A stretch of 64,000 nt of DNA from Sapria himalayana (GCA_029783825.1 JAREIK010000751.1:854790-918789), one strand, 5' to 3'; positions 39,217 through 50,729 are shown, numbered from the stretch's first letter. Numbers and translations are program-made. The notes: a model not told the origin generated them from the letters alone.

Positions 39217-40570
39217 TTAAAGAAAGTGAAATAAAGAGAAAATTGGTTGGTTGAAATAGGTTTCACCTTTTTGAAATTCAATGAACCCTAGAATTACAAA
39301 TGAAACAAATTGATGAAAAAGGCATACTATTGGAAATTTGTAAACATAATTTTTATGGCTAGTTGAGTGCCCATTCATAATATCATGGATTACAAATTCA
39401 GTACTCAACTTAAAATATTTGACAAAGGGGGTTGATATCGACTTAGCCTCTTTTATAAAAAAAAATATTTTAGAAACCTTATCCACGTCGTGTTCTTGAG
39501 ATAACTAAGTATGATAAGAAGGTATATCCCTTATGATCCTCATCCCTATAATCTACTTGATGGGGCTGAAGTCTTTTATAAAAAACTTTTCCTTGCTATT
39601 GCATAAGCTTGTCAATCTATGATTTATTGCATCGAAAGATTAATATATCATCAATGGTCATGAGATATTTGTTAAAAATTATGAGACACCATACACAAAT
39701 AAAATTTTATATACCACTATCTAGGGACTTGCTTAAACACACTTTTTTTAAGTTTGCATATCATATATTCTTTTTTTCATCTATTTGAATCCCTCATGCT
39801 ACTCCATTTAAAGTCTCTCATTACGGTCACCATGAGAAAAAGTTATCTTTAGATAGAGTTGATTAAATTCTAAATCCAAGCTAGAAGCCAGAATAAAAAT
39901 ACTCGAATATATGATATCTTAATGACATGGAAAAAAAATATCTCATCAAAGTTAACTCTCTTCTTCTTATTAAAACTGTATATAAAAAATTGAGCCTTAT
40001 ATGTAGGTTTAAAAAAAATGCAAAAATATCAAAGGCTCATTGGTATCCATGACTAATACAAAATAATAAAATCTAGAGGATAACTTATAAGACCTATAAG
40101 ATCTTTTTAGCTCTAGTTGAGATATATCATCAAGATTAATTAAACGTTCCTAGCTCCTACTAGAATACATTTTTTTACCTCCTCAACTTGTGAATTTCGA
40201 GGCTTAGTATCATCATTTAGCTTCTCAATTCCTTCTTGATCTATCCAATCTATAGAAGGAAGAGTCATCAGGTCTATATGAATAAGAATCTATGTATGTT
40301 CTTTCTCAACAATATTTGGATGAATACTATCAATAAGTTGCTCTTCAATAAAAATCAAATTTACTCCCAATAAGCTTCTTGAGTATTGAGTCTCACAATG
40401 TGTTCCTAAACTTATTTATGGGCATAGTCAGAAAAGATGCATGGAGATGCATTGTCCCAAAATGCTTGCTGTTGACATTTGAAACATAGTAATTCTCTTA
40501 ATGTGCATTATCTTGTTATAATGGTAACATTTGACTAATTTTTTATTTCTATATTGACCTTTAGAAGGAT
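39217..40570 (-). pseudogene. Second antisense Ty1/copia relic (left part, split by the intact copia)
   Basis: Minus-strand frames show a gag zinc-knuckle-like CYHYNKIMHIKRI at 40,527-40,489. A large deletion follows, then a linker (PRNSQVEEVKK near 40,200) and reverse transcriptase pieces (YKAQ ... KKKRVNFDEIFF near 40,010-39,925). An RT/RNase H connection comes next, with IGMRIIRDI near 39,550-39,520 and EAKSISTPF..YFKLSTE in the open stretch 39,486-39,390. Several stops occur. The intact copia element sits at the zinc-knuckle end. The other side (45,597 to about 45,750) can be read on the minus strand as a possible gag continuation, with less certainty. Confidence 0.7.
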
Positions 40571-40575
40571 ATGTC
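40571..40575. repeat. Left 5-bp target-site duplication (ATGTC)
   Basis: ATGTC directly precedes the 5' LTR and is repeated directly after the 3' LTR at 45,592-45,596. Five bases is normal for Ty1/copia integrases. Confidence 0.97.
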
Positions 40576-40632
40576 TGTCAAATATTGAGGCCTCTTTTGT
40601 CAAAAATGGAGGCTTCAATTGTCAAAGTTAGG
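40576..40632 (+). promoter_or_regulatory. U3 22-bp tandem repeats with TGTCAAA core
   Basis: Units start at 40,576, 40,598 and 40,620, exactly 22 bases apart. Each opens with TGTCAAA; the first two match at about 17 of 22 positions, and the third merges into the hairpin arm. GTCAA is the complement of the TTGAC core bound by WRKY factors, but in these units the next base does not fit a strict W-box. Repeated U3 motifs are known activator sites in tobacco copia elements; a like role here is inferred. Confidence 0.6.
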
Positions 40633-40647
40633 TAGCCTAACTTTGAC
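40621..40647 (+). promoter_or_regulatory. Perfect 12-bp inverted repeat upstream of the TATA box
   Basis: The arms GTCAAAGTTAGG (40,621-40,632) and CCTAACTTTGAC (40,636-40,647) are separated by TAG. The right arm ends in TTGAC followed by T, a proper W-box (40,643-40,648). It ends 22 bases before the TATA box and is present in both LTRs. Confidence 0.8.
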
Positions 40648-40668
40648 TTCATCTCTCTCACTTTCTAC

Positions 40669-40676
40669 TATAAATA
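40669..40676 (+). promoter_or_regulatory. LTR TATA box
   Basis: TATAAATA lies in the 5' LTR, so transcription should start around 40,700. The 3' LTR has the same box at 45,300-45,307. Confidence 0.8.
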
Positions 40677-40963
40677 GAGATGTTGATTAATTCCACATAG
40701 CTCTTCTAATTCATTGTGAAGAAGTGAGAAAGAGAGAAGAGGGTGAAGGAAGTGAGGAGAAGTGAGAGAGAAAATTGAGAGTAATTTTCTTTGAGTGTTG
40801 TAAACACTATATTTTTTTTCCCTTTATAGTAAACGATCTGTAGCAGCCCGTGGTGTAGGCAAGTTTGTGCCGAACCACGTAAATCTTGTATGTCTTGATT
40901 TGTTTAATTTTATTCATTCTCATAAATCCGGCATATAAGAATTGTTGTTTTATTCTTAACAAC

Positions 40964-40975
40964 TGGTATCGGAGG
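40964..40975 (+). promoter_or_regulatory. Primer-binding site, initiator Met tRNA
   Basis: TGGTATCGGAGG begins two bases after the LTR end. The usual plant copia site is TGGTATCAGAGC, complementary to the 3' end of initiator methionyl tRNA; here the first nine of those bases match apart from one A-to-G change (TGGTATC-G-GAG). Confidence 0.75.
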
Positions 40976-41235
40976 AGGTTATAGGCACTAGGATATTCTT
41001 AGTATGCACTGTGGTTGCAGCGTTGTCTGACCTTCAACATCAGAAAAGAATATTTCTTGACCTTTTTTTTTTCTGTCAATTTTCGAGCGAAGTTACTATT
41101 CACGTAAATAGTGAATTTCGTGAATAGTTAAAATTTGTCGGCAGTTCTGGTTTGTCGACAAAGGTGTTGTAATACACGGTGGTTCGCAGGAATAGTCAGA
41201 AACGATCCAGAGGCTGCCAGATTCAAGAAGGAGCA

Positions 41236-44200
41236 ATGGCTGCAGATGAAGGGAAGGTGAAAATTGAGAAGTTCGACGGCGCGGACTTCAGTTTTTGGAA
41301 AATGCAGATTGAAGATTATCTGTACCAAAAAAAGCTGTATCAACCTCTCTTAGGAAAGAAGCCAGATAATATGAAGGAAGATGACTGGAATCTTCTCGAC
41401 AGACAAGCCCTCGGAGTTATTCGATTGACGTTGTCACGTAATGTTGCCTTTAACATAGTAAAGGAAAAGACCACGGCGAGTCTTATGGCGGCTCTCTCCA
41501 GTATGTATGAAAAGCCATTAGCTTCAAACAAAGTTCATTTAATGAGACGATTATTCAATTTGCGGATGACGGAAGGGGCATCAGTGGCTCAACATCTGAA
41601 TGAACTCAACACAATCACAACCCAGCTGAGTTCTATGGAAATTGAGTTCGACGATGAAGTTCGAGCTTTGATTCTCTTGTCATCTCTACCAGACAGTTGG
41701 AATGCCACAGTTACAGCAGTCAGCAGTTCGTCAGGTAACAGTAAATTGAAATTTAACGATGTTCGGGATCTGGTATTGAGTGAAGAAATTAGACGAAGAG
41801 AATCAGGTGAATCATCAACCTCTTCAGTATTACATACAGAGTCAAGAGGAAGAAATTCAACCAGAGGTAAAGGTCGGAGCAGCTCAAAGAGCAGGAGATT
41901 CAGATCCAGGAATCCTAGTAATTTTAATAGCTCAAAGAATATTGAGTGTTGGAATTGTGGGAAGACTGGGCACTACAAAAATCAGTGCAGAAGTACACCA
42001 AAGGACCAGGAGATGAAGGCAGGGGCAAATGTTACTTCCACCTCAGAAGGAGATGACGCGTTGATTTGCTCTCTGGAAAGTAAGGAAGACTCTTGGGTAT
42101 TAGACTCAGGAGCATCGTTCCATGCTACTTCACAGAAGGAACTCTTTGAAAGGTATGTCCCTGGAAATCTTGGGAAAGTATACCTTGGTGATGATCAACC
42201 TTGTGCTATTATTGGTAAAGGTGTAATAAAGGTTAAGTTGAAAGGGTTAGTATGGGAACTGAAAGATGTCAGGCATATTCCCGACCTGAGAAAGAACTTA
42301 ATCTCAGTTGGGCAGTTGGCCAATGAAGGCTACACCACAGTCTTCCAGGGTGATGATTGGAAGATTTCAAAAGGCGCAATGACGGTTGCTCGAGGCAAGA
42401 ATAGTGGTACTCTTTACATAACAGCAGATGCACGATGTTCAATTGCTGTTGCAGTAGGCACTGAAACTCCCAAATTATGGCATCAAAGATTAGGTCACAT
42501 GAGTGAGAAGGGGATGAAGATTATGCAATCAAAAGGAAAACTCTCATGTCTACAATCAGTGGAGATAGACATGTGCGAAGATTGCATACTTGGAAAGCAG
42601 AAAAGGGTCAGCTTTCAGACAAGTGGCAGAACCCCGAAGAAAGAGAAGTTAGAGCTTGTTCACTCTGACGTTTGGGGGCCAACGACAATCTCATCCATTG
42701 GTGGGAAACACTACTTTGTGACTTTCATCGATGATCACTCTCGGAAGGTATGGGTTTACTTCCTAAAGCATAAGTCTGAAGTATTTGAGGCTTTCAAGAG
42801 ATGGAAAGCTATGGTTGAAAATGAGACAGGTCTAAAAATCAAAAAGCTCAGAACCGACAATGGTGGTGAATATGAAGACACCAGACTTAAGAAGCTGTGT
42901 TATGAGAACGGGATAAGAATGGAGAGAACTGTGCCCGGTACACCTCAACACAATGGTGTAGTAGAGCGTATGAATCGGACATTGATAGAAAGAGCCAGAA
43001 GCATTCGTATACAGTCAGGTTTACCAAAGCAATTCTGGGCAGAAGCAGTCAACACAGCAGCTTACTTGATCAACCGAGGTCCATCGGTACCATTGGAGCA
43101 TAGAATACCAGAGGAGGTATGGAGCGGAAAAGACGTCAAACTCTCACACCTAAGAGTTTTCGGCTGTGTAGCTTACGTGCATATTAGTGATCAAGGTAAG
43201 AATAAACTTGATCCTAAATCAAAGATATGCACCTTCATTGGTTATGGAGTAGATGAGTTCGGTTACCGTGTTTGGGATGATGAAAACAAGAAGGTGATCC
43301 GCAGCAGAGATGTCATTTTCAACGAAAAGGTGATGTACAAGGACAAACATAAAACTGACATCGGTGACTTAAAGCAGAGTAAGCCGGTATTTGTAGAAGC
43401 AGATGACATCCCAGATGATACTCCAACAGAGCAGATAATGACAAGTCCTCAGCAGGAGGAACAAAGCAGTGTGCAACAATCCGACACAGTACCTCCTACT
43501 CCAACTCCTGTATTGAGAAAGTCCTCTCGACCTCACGTGCCTAACAGGAGATACATGAATTATATGTTGCTGACTGATGGAGGAGAACCTGAATGCTATG
43601 ATGAGGCATGTCAGACCAAAGATGCTAGCAAGTGGGAGCTTTCCATGAAAGAGGAGATGAAGTCTCTAATCTCCAATCAAACATGGGAACTAACTAAGTT
43701 ACCTGTAGGGAAGAAGGCACTTCACAACAAATGGGTGTATCGAGTAAAAGAAGAGCACGATGGTTCCAAGAGATACAAAGCTCGACTCGTTGTCAAAGGA
43801 TTCCAGCAGAAGGAGGGAATTGACTACACTGATATTTTTGCTCCAGTCGTGAAGCTCAATACAATCAGAACAGTATTGAGTATTGTTGCTAGTGAAGATC
43901 TTCATCTTGAACAATTGGACGTGAAGACTGCATTCCTTCATGGAGACTTGGATGAGGAGATATACATGCAACAGCCAGAAGGTTTCTCAGAAACAGGGAA
44001 GGAGAACATGGTGTGCAGACTTAAGAAGAGCTTGTATGGCCTGAAACAAGCCCCAAGGCAGTGGTACAGGAAATTTGATAGTTTCATGCACAAGGAAGAT
44101 TTCCAAAAGTGCAATGCCGATCACTGTTGTTACTTCAAGAGATATAGTTCCAGTTATATCATTTTACTACTGTATGTTGATGACATGCTGGTAGTAGGTT

Positions 44201-45135
44201 CAGATATGGATGATATCAGAAGGTTGAAGCAGCAATTGTCAAAGGAATTTGACATGAAAGATTTAGGCCCAGCAAAGAAGATTCTTGGAATGCAAATCAC
44301 AAGAGATAAGCAGAAAGGACTCTTGCAGTTATCTCAAGCAGAGTACATCAATCGTATTTTGAAGAGATTCAACATGAGTGATGCCAAGCCAGTCAGTACA
44401 CCCTTGGCCAGTCATTTTCATCTATCCAAGGATCAGTCTCCTGAAACGAAGGAAGAGAGAGAATTCATGGCTAAAGTTCCTTATGCCTCAGCCATTGGAA
44501 GTTTGATGTATGCAATGGTTTGTACAAGACCAGACATTGGCTATGCAGTGGGAGTTGTAAGCAGATTTATGTCAAATCCAGGCAAAGCTCATTGGAAAGC
44601 AGTGAAATGGATCTTGAGGTATCTACGAGGCACCACAGAAAAATGTTTGTACTTTGGAGAAGGAGAGCTAAAAGTACAAGGATACGTAGATGCGGACTTT
44701 GGAGGTGAAGTTGATCACCGAAGAAGCACCACTGGTTATATATTCACCGTTGGAAGTACAACTGTTAGTTGGATGTCAAGATTGCAGGAAATTGTCACTC
44801 TATCCACTACAGAGGCTGAATATGTGGCAATGACTGAAGCTAGTAAAGAGATGATATGGCTTCAGGGTTTGTTAATAGAGTTGGGATTCAAGCAAGGCAA
44901 GAATGTTCTATATAGTGATAGTCAGAGCGCAATACACTTGGCAAAGAATTCAGCATTTCATTCTAGAACCAAGCATATTGGACTCCGTTATCACTTTATC
45001 AGATCTCTATTGGAGGATGGGGTGTTAAAGTTGGAGAAAATCCAAGGAAGCAAGAATCCAGCTGATATGTTAACAAAGACGGTGACTATTGACAAACTGA
45101 AGTTGTGCTCAACTTTAGTTGGCTTGCAAGAATAG
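41236..45135 (+). CDS. Copia gag-pol polyprotein
   Basis: The polyprotein makes the capsid and the enzymes for reverse transcription and integration. It is 1,299 residues from the first ATG (41,236, context GAGCAATGGCT). The frame is open a further 19 codons upstream but without an ATG. Visible parts: copia-type Gag up to about residue 200; zinc knuckle C238-C241-H246-C251; aspartic protease D290-S-G; integrase zinc-binding H416, H421, C447, C450; integrase catalytic D478, D541, E577 with exactly 35 residues between the last two; reverse transcriptase YVDD at 980-983; RNase H D1152, E1193, D1228. All key residues are present and no frame is broken. Codon use is less AT-rich than the surroundings. 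Length suits the Tnt1-like group. Frames on the other strand and in other phases here are shadows. Confidence 0.97.
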   Translation: MAADEGKVKIEKFDGADFSFWKMQIEDYLYQKKLYQPLLGKKPDNMKEDDWNLLDRQALGVIRLTLSRNVAFNIVKEKTTASLMAALSSMYEKPLASNKVHLMRRLFNLRMTEGASVAQHLNELNTITTQLSSMEIEFDDEVRALILLSSLPDSWNATVTAVSSSSGNSKLKFNDVRDLVLSEEIRRRESGESSTSSVLHTESRGRNSTRGKGRSSSKSRRFRSRNPSNFNSSKNIECWNCGKTGHYKNQCRSTPKDQEMKAGANVTSTSEGDDALICSLESKEDSWVLDSGASFHATSQKELFERYVPGNLGKVYLGDDQPCAIIGKGVIKVKLKGLVWELKDVRHIPDLRKNLISVGQLANEGYTTVFQGDDWKISKGAMTVARGKNSGTLYITADARCSIAVAVGTETPKLWHQRLGHMSEKGMKIMQSKGKLSCLQSVEIDMCEDCILGKQKRVSFQTSGRTPKKEKLELVHSDVWGPTTISSIGGKHYFVTFIDDHSRKVWVYFLKHKSEVFEAFKRWKAMVENETGLKIKKLRTDNGGEYEDTRLKKLCYENGIRMERTVPGTPQHNGVVERMNRTLIERARSIRIQSGLPKQFWAEAVNTAAYLINRGPSVPLEHRIPEEVWSGKDVKLSHLRVFGCVAYVHISDQGKNKLDPKSKICTFIGYGVDEFGYRVWDDENKKVIRSRDVIFNEKVMYKDKHKTDIGDLKQSKPVFVEADDIPDDTPTEQIMTSPQQEEQSSVQQSDTVPPTPTPVLRKSSRPHVPNRRYMNYMLLTDGGEPECYDEACQTKDASKWELSMKEEMKSLISNQTWELTKLPVGKKALHNKWVYRVKEEHDGSKRYKARLVVKGFQQKEGIDYTDIFAPVVKLNTIRTVLSIVASEDLHLEQLDVKTAFLHGDLDEEIYMQQPEGFSETGKENMVCRLKKSLYGLKQAPRQWYRKFDSFMHKEDFQKCNADHCCYFKRYSSSYIILLLYVDDMLVVGSDMDDIRRLKQQLSKEFDMKDLGPAKKILGMQITRDKQKGLLQLSQAEYINRILKRFNMSDAKPVSTPLASHFHLSKDQSPETKEEREFMAKVPYASAIGSLMYAMVCTRPDIGYAVGVVSRFMSNPGKAHWKAVKWILRYLRGTTEKCLYFGEGELKVQGYVDADFGGEVDHRRSTTGYIFTVGSTTVSWMSRLQEIVTLSTTEAEYVAMTEASKEMIWLQGLLIELGFKQGKNVLYSDSQSAIHLAKNSAFHSRTKHIGLRYHFIRSLLEDGVLKLEKIQGSKNPADMLTKTVTIDKLKLCSTLVGLQE

Positions 45136-45195
45136 CAAGGTAAGGAAAAGCTGCTGCATCGATCAAAGTGTGAAGACAGATTGAAATCAGTCTTC

Positions 45196-45205
45196 AAGTG
45201 GGAGA
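45196..45205 (+). promoter_or_regulatory. Polypurine tract
   Basis: AAGTGGGAGA stands one base before the 3' LTR start (45,207). This is the standard plant copia plus-strand primer. Confidence 0.9.
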
Positions 45206-45206
45206 T

Positions 45207-45591
45207 TGTCAAATATTGAGGCCTCTTTTGTCAAAAATGGAGGCTTCAATTGTCAAAGTTAGGTAGCCTAACTTTGACTTCATCTCTCTCACTTTCTACT
45301 ATAAATAGAGATGTTGATTAATTCCACATAGCTCTTCTAATTCATTGTGAAGAAGTGAGAAAGAGAGAAGAGGGTGAAGGAAGTGAGGAGAAGTGAGAGA
45401 GAAAATTGAGAGTAATTTTCTTTGAGTGTTGTAAACACTATATTTTTTTCCCTTTATAGTAAACGATCTGTAGCAGCCCGTGGTGTAGGCAAGTTTGTGC
45501 CGAACCACGTAAATCTTGTATGTCTTGATTTGTTTAATTTTATTCATTCTCATAAATCCGGCATATAAGAATTGTTGTTTTATTCTTAACA
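45207..45591 (+). repeat. 3' LTR (385 bp)
   Basis: Identical to the 5' LTR apart from one T fewer in the T run. TG...CA ends. It is followed at once by the ATGTC duplication. Confidence 0.97.
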
Positions 45592-45596
45592 ATGTC
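45592..45596. repeat. Right 5-bp target-site duplication (ATGTC)
   Basis: Same five bases as at 40,571-40,575. Confidence 0.97.
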
Positions 45597-48500
45597 TTCT
45601 CATCACTCTATATGTGCCTAGTAGTTCTCCTACCATATCTCTCATAAAAAAGGACCATGAGAGAGTTTTCTTTTGTTTACTTGTTTTTTCAATAAGTATA
45701 TTTTCCATAATAATATACATGAATATTACACCTTTACGAAGTGATATTAATTAGAGATACCACAAAGTTAGTTTAGTTGTTCAGAAGAGCTAAGTTATAT
45801 GTATGATAGTAACTAATCCTCCAAGTACGTCCGCATAAATGCTAGTTGTTTCAACAACCTTGGAAGACATTAATTTTGATGACAATTGGATTTTCTTGAA
45901 TTTTTAAAATTTACTAGATATTTAATGATCTGTATTTATTTTTAAACATATTGTATTCCTACATAGACTCTAGGTTTTGCTATAATTTTTTTCCTATATT
46001 TTTTTGGAAACTTAGTGATACATATCCATATGAATATAGGCATCATTAATAGTTGAAAGTTATGGCTAAGCTTATGTGTGTCAAAATTCTTTATTTAAGA
46101 TGACAAAAGGTTGGTCGGCTTGAACTGGCCCATGGGAAGATTTTTAAAAAGTTGGTGCATGTTCTCATGTGTCAGAATCAGGTCAAGGTGTTTTCCTAGC
46201 CCAAGGCATGACTTGGGCATGACCCAGACATTATTTTTCTACTAAGCCAATTTTGATCTTGGAAGGGCATCAAATCTTGTCGTGTCATGCCACATGGTAC
46301 TGTGGCATGTGTGCTGACACTTTTAACCTGATATGGTTTTTCTGGGTCATGCCATAGGCTAGGTTGGGGCGTTGGGCCACCCATCCTATTCTTCACCTCT
46401 ACTCTTTCCACTACGTCGTGAATACATAATATTACTTCTACAATGCCTCACAAAAATGAGGACTCTAAGTATAATCTTGCCCTTTTTTCCATATCTTTTT
46501 TCTTTTTCATCATAGTATTCTAAAACACATTCATGGTTAGAATAATATTAGAGGATGATATACATAAGGACACCAAAAGGGTTCTCTTGATATATAGAAG
46601 CAAACTAAGAAATAGTGAAGCAATTAAATAATCCTTTAAATACATCTTTATAGATGAAATATTTATCAGCCAGCTCTTAGAATGTATTCATATGCCCCAA
46701 CATTTCACTCACAACCTAATACTTTAAGTTCACTATGCACCTGACGACTAATGTAGTGTTTCTATATGTATCCCTTTCATATATGAATTCTAGTTTTCTC
46801 TTTAAATCATCCATTCTTATCTCTTCAATCAATTTCTTAATAGAGAGTTTGTACAGCCAATGACATGTGACACAAATTCTTAATTACCAGGAGATCCAAC
46901 ATCTTATTCTTCAAATCTATAAAAACTACCATGGTCATAAAAAAATAAACACAACCACATATGTAGAAAAAATGCCACAGAAAAATAGAAACTCACTTTA
47001 ATACTGCTAGTTGGGATATATTTGTGGATGTTCTGTATGGAAGTAGATTGCAAATAAATAATTTGAGTTTTATGTTTTTTATTATTTCATTTATTTCAAA
47101 AAAAAAACATTCAAAGTTTCACAAAGTTTGCACTACAAAAAGTCTATATGAGTGTGAATCAAAAATTACAACTAACATATACTGATATGAACAATCACTT
47201 GAAAACACATATCAATCCATTACAAAATTTCAGTAGACACATTCATCTAAAATCCAAGACATGAAAAAAATGACTAGAGCTTATCAACATTTATAGTACA
47301 CACTCACACAACACATGGAATACACAAATACCACAAAGAAAATTATATTTTGCACAAAAATTATAGAAATCATGGAATATATGATCCATATAAAAAATTA
47401 ACCATGGGCATAAAACATATAACTTAGTTTTTTGTGTGTTTATTGTGAAGTGTAAATATGAATGTGATGAGAAGTGTTCCAATCCAGGCTATAAATTTGT
47501 CATTAGTTTTTACAAGTGTGTGATCCAAAAGCTCAAAACAAAAAAGAAAGAAGATGAGAGCTAACATATCTCTTATGTCCTTTTTTCCACGCACCATTAA
47601 CTTCTGCAACCCATTGTCTCATTTTATCTTCTAGAAGCTTGTTGTTGCACACACAGTAAAAAGAAACTCAGTAAAAATGCAACAAAAATAAAGAAGGATC
47701 ATATGATATTTTATTTTTAGATTTAAATAAAATCAAATTGAATAAATCAAACAAGACAAATCAACTAAACTAGTTGGAATGGTTGAATCAATCTACCCAC
47801 CTCAGGCAAACCCATCAAAAGTCTATCTCCAAACATCAATGATTTCAACCACCTACATATGGTTTAGTGAAAATTAAATTTGTTCTAGAAACTTCACTAA
47901 GGCTTGCATTTTTCACTAAATTTATGCATTGCATTGACATCTTTAAACAATCGAGGCAAATATAATATAGCTTGCAATATTTTTAGCCTATTTTTTTCAA
48001 TTACATAGTGACTTCTACAAGTATATAGATATGAAAATGAGCTAGAATACCTTGTTGCTCATCTTTCAAAATAGACTTCTAAAAAATTTTATCTACTCAA
48101 TATTTGAATAAGAATTACTCTTTCAAAGAATAAACTTAAATTTTAAATAGGAAAACCTTTCATCTTGTACATTTCATTCTTTAGGCAAATTTCTAGTTAT
48201 CAAGTAATTGACTATGTGTGCATACCATAAATTACATCTACATTAATTAGTATCTTCTAGAAACTCTTCATTCATACCTGAACTTTCCATAATATCTTAG
48301 TTTATGGTCCTTACAAATAGTTAGGTATAGTAATTTTTACCCATTTTGCATCTTTAATTTTAGATGAAATATGTGAAGTAAAAGGGTATACCTTATTAAC
48401 CTTTTTTTAATCTTCCTTGTGAAGAACATACTTCAAGTTCATATGATTTGTAATTCATATTCCATCAACTATGATTTGTATTTTTTTCAAGGCATACACC

Positions 48501-50404
48501 ATGACATGTTTTTGTTTTCTTGTTGGTGTAGTTCCTTTATGCTTCATTTAGGAACTTATTTGCCTAGCAAATTATGTAGGAACTAATATTATTTGTTTTT
48601 TAAGAATTTTACTCACTACAAAATCACATGTATCAATATGATTTTAAATGGGTCGTGCCAATTTGGAAATTTTATAATGGAAGCATTTATCTACAAAACA
48701 TCTAGTTCTTCAAGAATCCTTTGGAACCTTTCATCCAATATAAACATGGTACTATTCATAATAGTTCATATAATAGTCCAAGGTGCAAAAAAACATAGTA
48801 TTATCCAACATTGAGTTTAGATTTATATATTGATGTTTGTATGTGCACAAACATTTTTTGGTAAACTTGTATATTCAATGAGATTCTTCTATAAAATAAT
48901 GTGATAGCCATAATCTTAGACATATAAATTCTTCTATCTATATCTATGAACTTTTGTTTTCACTATAACCCAACATGTATTGATATGAGATGTCATTGAA
49001 TTTGAGATATTCTTGAAGATAAGTTTATTGTAATGAAATATGTACACATGAACAAGAATATTATTGATACACTCATAAAGCATTTAGCTATAGTGAAACT
49101 TATTCTATTTAGATCCTATAGTAGTATTTGTCAGCATACCTAGAATTTTTTTTTTGTTTTATTTGGTTTGTTTTAATTTAAATCTAATAACAAAATATTA
49201 CGAAATCCATTTTTCTATTTGTTGTATCTTTACTATGTGAACATGTGGAAGAATCTAGAAAAAAAGAAGTAGATAGGTGCATGGAGCATTTTCCCAATGG
49301 AAAGTAGTTAGAACCATGGAAAAGAAGAAAAAAAAAGATAGATTAGAAAAATATTCACTCTTCCCTTCTCTCTCTCTCTCTCTCTCTCTAGTTGTTCTTG
49401 TGAATAAAAAATAGGATGTTTGATGACCCATCTATTATGCTCCCTATAAACCAAAAACATTATCACTTCCACAATAGTCGTTATTGAATGTACTAGATAG
49501 TGATGTTATAGATCTAAAAGGAAAACACTCAGATCCTTTCTTCTCTATATTGACTTTTTGAATACTCAATTGAAGACATGGAGAGAACATTCTTGCTCTT
49601 TGTTTTGTACTTTTGGATAACATACGACTAAATAACAAAGAAAGAATTAAAGCTTGGATTGAAAATCTTCTTAATACATTCAAATCTACGATGCACAATA
49701 TACACAAAGAAAAATCAGACTACATGTTTTATGCTCTAGAGTAAATTATTTTATTTTAAAACTCATATAATTTTGGCGCAAATCATAGTTTTCTATGTGT
49801 AGTTTTTCATTTCATGTACTATCAAGTGTGAAATCAAATCTTTGTTAGGCTTAATCATTTATTTTTTTTTATCATTTTGGGATTTCAATTGAATGTATCT
49901 TTTGAACTTTTCTTTTGAATTGAAATGCTTGTTTATTGGGTTATTTTTATCTATCATTGTTGTATTTTTGACACTTAGGCACACACACACACACATGCAC
50001 TCACTCACTCACCCACTTTTTATTATACAATCATTATAAAAATTAATTAATTTTTCTTGAAAAAGTAATCAAAGAATTAAAAGTTGAAATTTATGCTATT
50101 TATATGCAAATCCATTTCATTGTGATGATAGTGCTGAAAGTTTTCAAATAAATTTTTTTTCCAAAACTAATTTGGTCAATGGTAGTGCTAAAAGTTTTCA
50201 AATAATTTATTTTTCCACAATTTAAAGTACCTAAGGAAAATATAAGTGATGAAGAGAGATATTTTTGTAGCGTGTACTTCATATTATAATTATTATTAGT
50301 ATTATTTTTTTTTTTCATATTTTACAAAAAGGATTTCTTCTTGCAAAGAATGAGAAAAGATATACAATATCAAATTCATATCATTCTCAAACAAATGGAA
50401 AAGC
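45597..50404. other. No gene seen; AT-rich with one less AT-rich block
   Basis: 45,597 to about 45,750 may continue the antisense copia gag on the minus strand. 46,090-46,430 is richer in G and C, with motifs such as GACTTGGGCATGACCCAG and CTGGGTCATGCC; it is reminiscent of 28,380-28,860 and probably a dispersed repeat. CACTACAAAAAG (47,131) and CACTACAAAATC (48,615) resemble CACTA ends but have no other support. A TC run (49,367-49,389) and a CA run (about 49,979-49,996) are present. No frame shows a domain. Confidence 0.55.
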
Positions 50405-50407
50405 TAA
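50405..50407. repeat. Left TAA target duplication of the Harbinger element
   Basis: TAA stands directly before GGTGGTGTTTGG and is repeated directly after the right end (51,408-51,410). Confidence 0.75.
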
Positions 50408-50729
50408 GGTGGTGTTTGGTTTGGAAAAAAATTTCTATTTTCTGTTTTTCATTTGCTGGAAGTCATTTTCTGGTTTTTCAAACTATTTTTTGAAAAACAG
50501 AGAATGTATTTGGTGTATATGCTGGAAAATGTTTCGCTGAAAATGAAAACAGAAAAATGTATTTGGTATGTATAATATAAAATATATTTTTTATATGTTA
50601 AATTAAACTTATAAAAATAATACATAACTGAACAAAATCATTCACAAAAGAGTTTATGCATAATTTTAAACAAAATGATTGACAAAAGAGGTCATGCATA
50701 ATTTTGAACAAAATAAAAATCAAAAGAGT

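Larger units (their letters stand above)
40576..40961 (+). repeat. 5' LTR (386 bp)
   Basis: It begins TGTCAAAT and ends CTTAACA, so it has TG...CA ends. U3 is short and carries a 22-bp tandem repeat and a hairpin ahead of a TATA box. The 3' partner differs only by one T in the T run near 40,812-40,819. Confidence 0.97.
40576..45591 (+). mobile_element. Intact Ty1/copia LTR retrotransposon, recent insertion
   Basis: A complete 5,016-bp element: 5' LTR, primer-binding site, one uninterrupted gag-pol frame, polypurine tract and 3' LTR, flanked by a perfect 5-bp duplication. The two LTRs are the same base for base except one T in a T run (8 versus 7), which means very little time since insertion. 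Protein organisation (protease-integrase-RT-RNase H) is that of copia. The sequence flavour is that of the Tnt1/Tork group, an assignment from memory. It lies inside an older antisense copia relic. All parts needed for autonomy are visible, so it may be or recently have been active. Confidence 0.97.

Noticed and set aside
43699..43971. Minus-strand frames within the copia gag-pol (also 41,128-41,531 and 44,991-45,212)
   Set aside because: Shadows of the intact + strand polyprotein with all catalytic residues.
47131..47143. CACTACAAAAAG as another CACTA terminus (also 48,615 and 52,764)
   Set aside because: No subterminal repeats like those of copies A and C follow, and no partner end was found. 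Chance is likely in AT-rich DNA.
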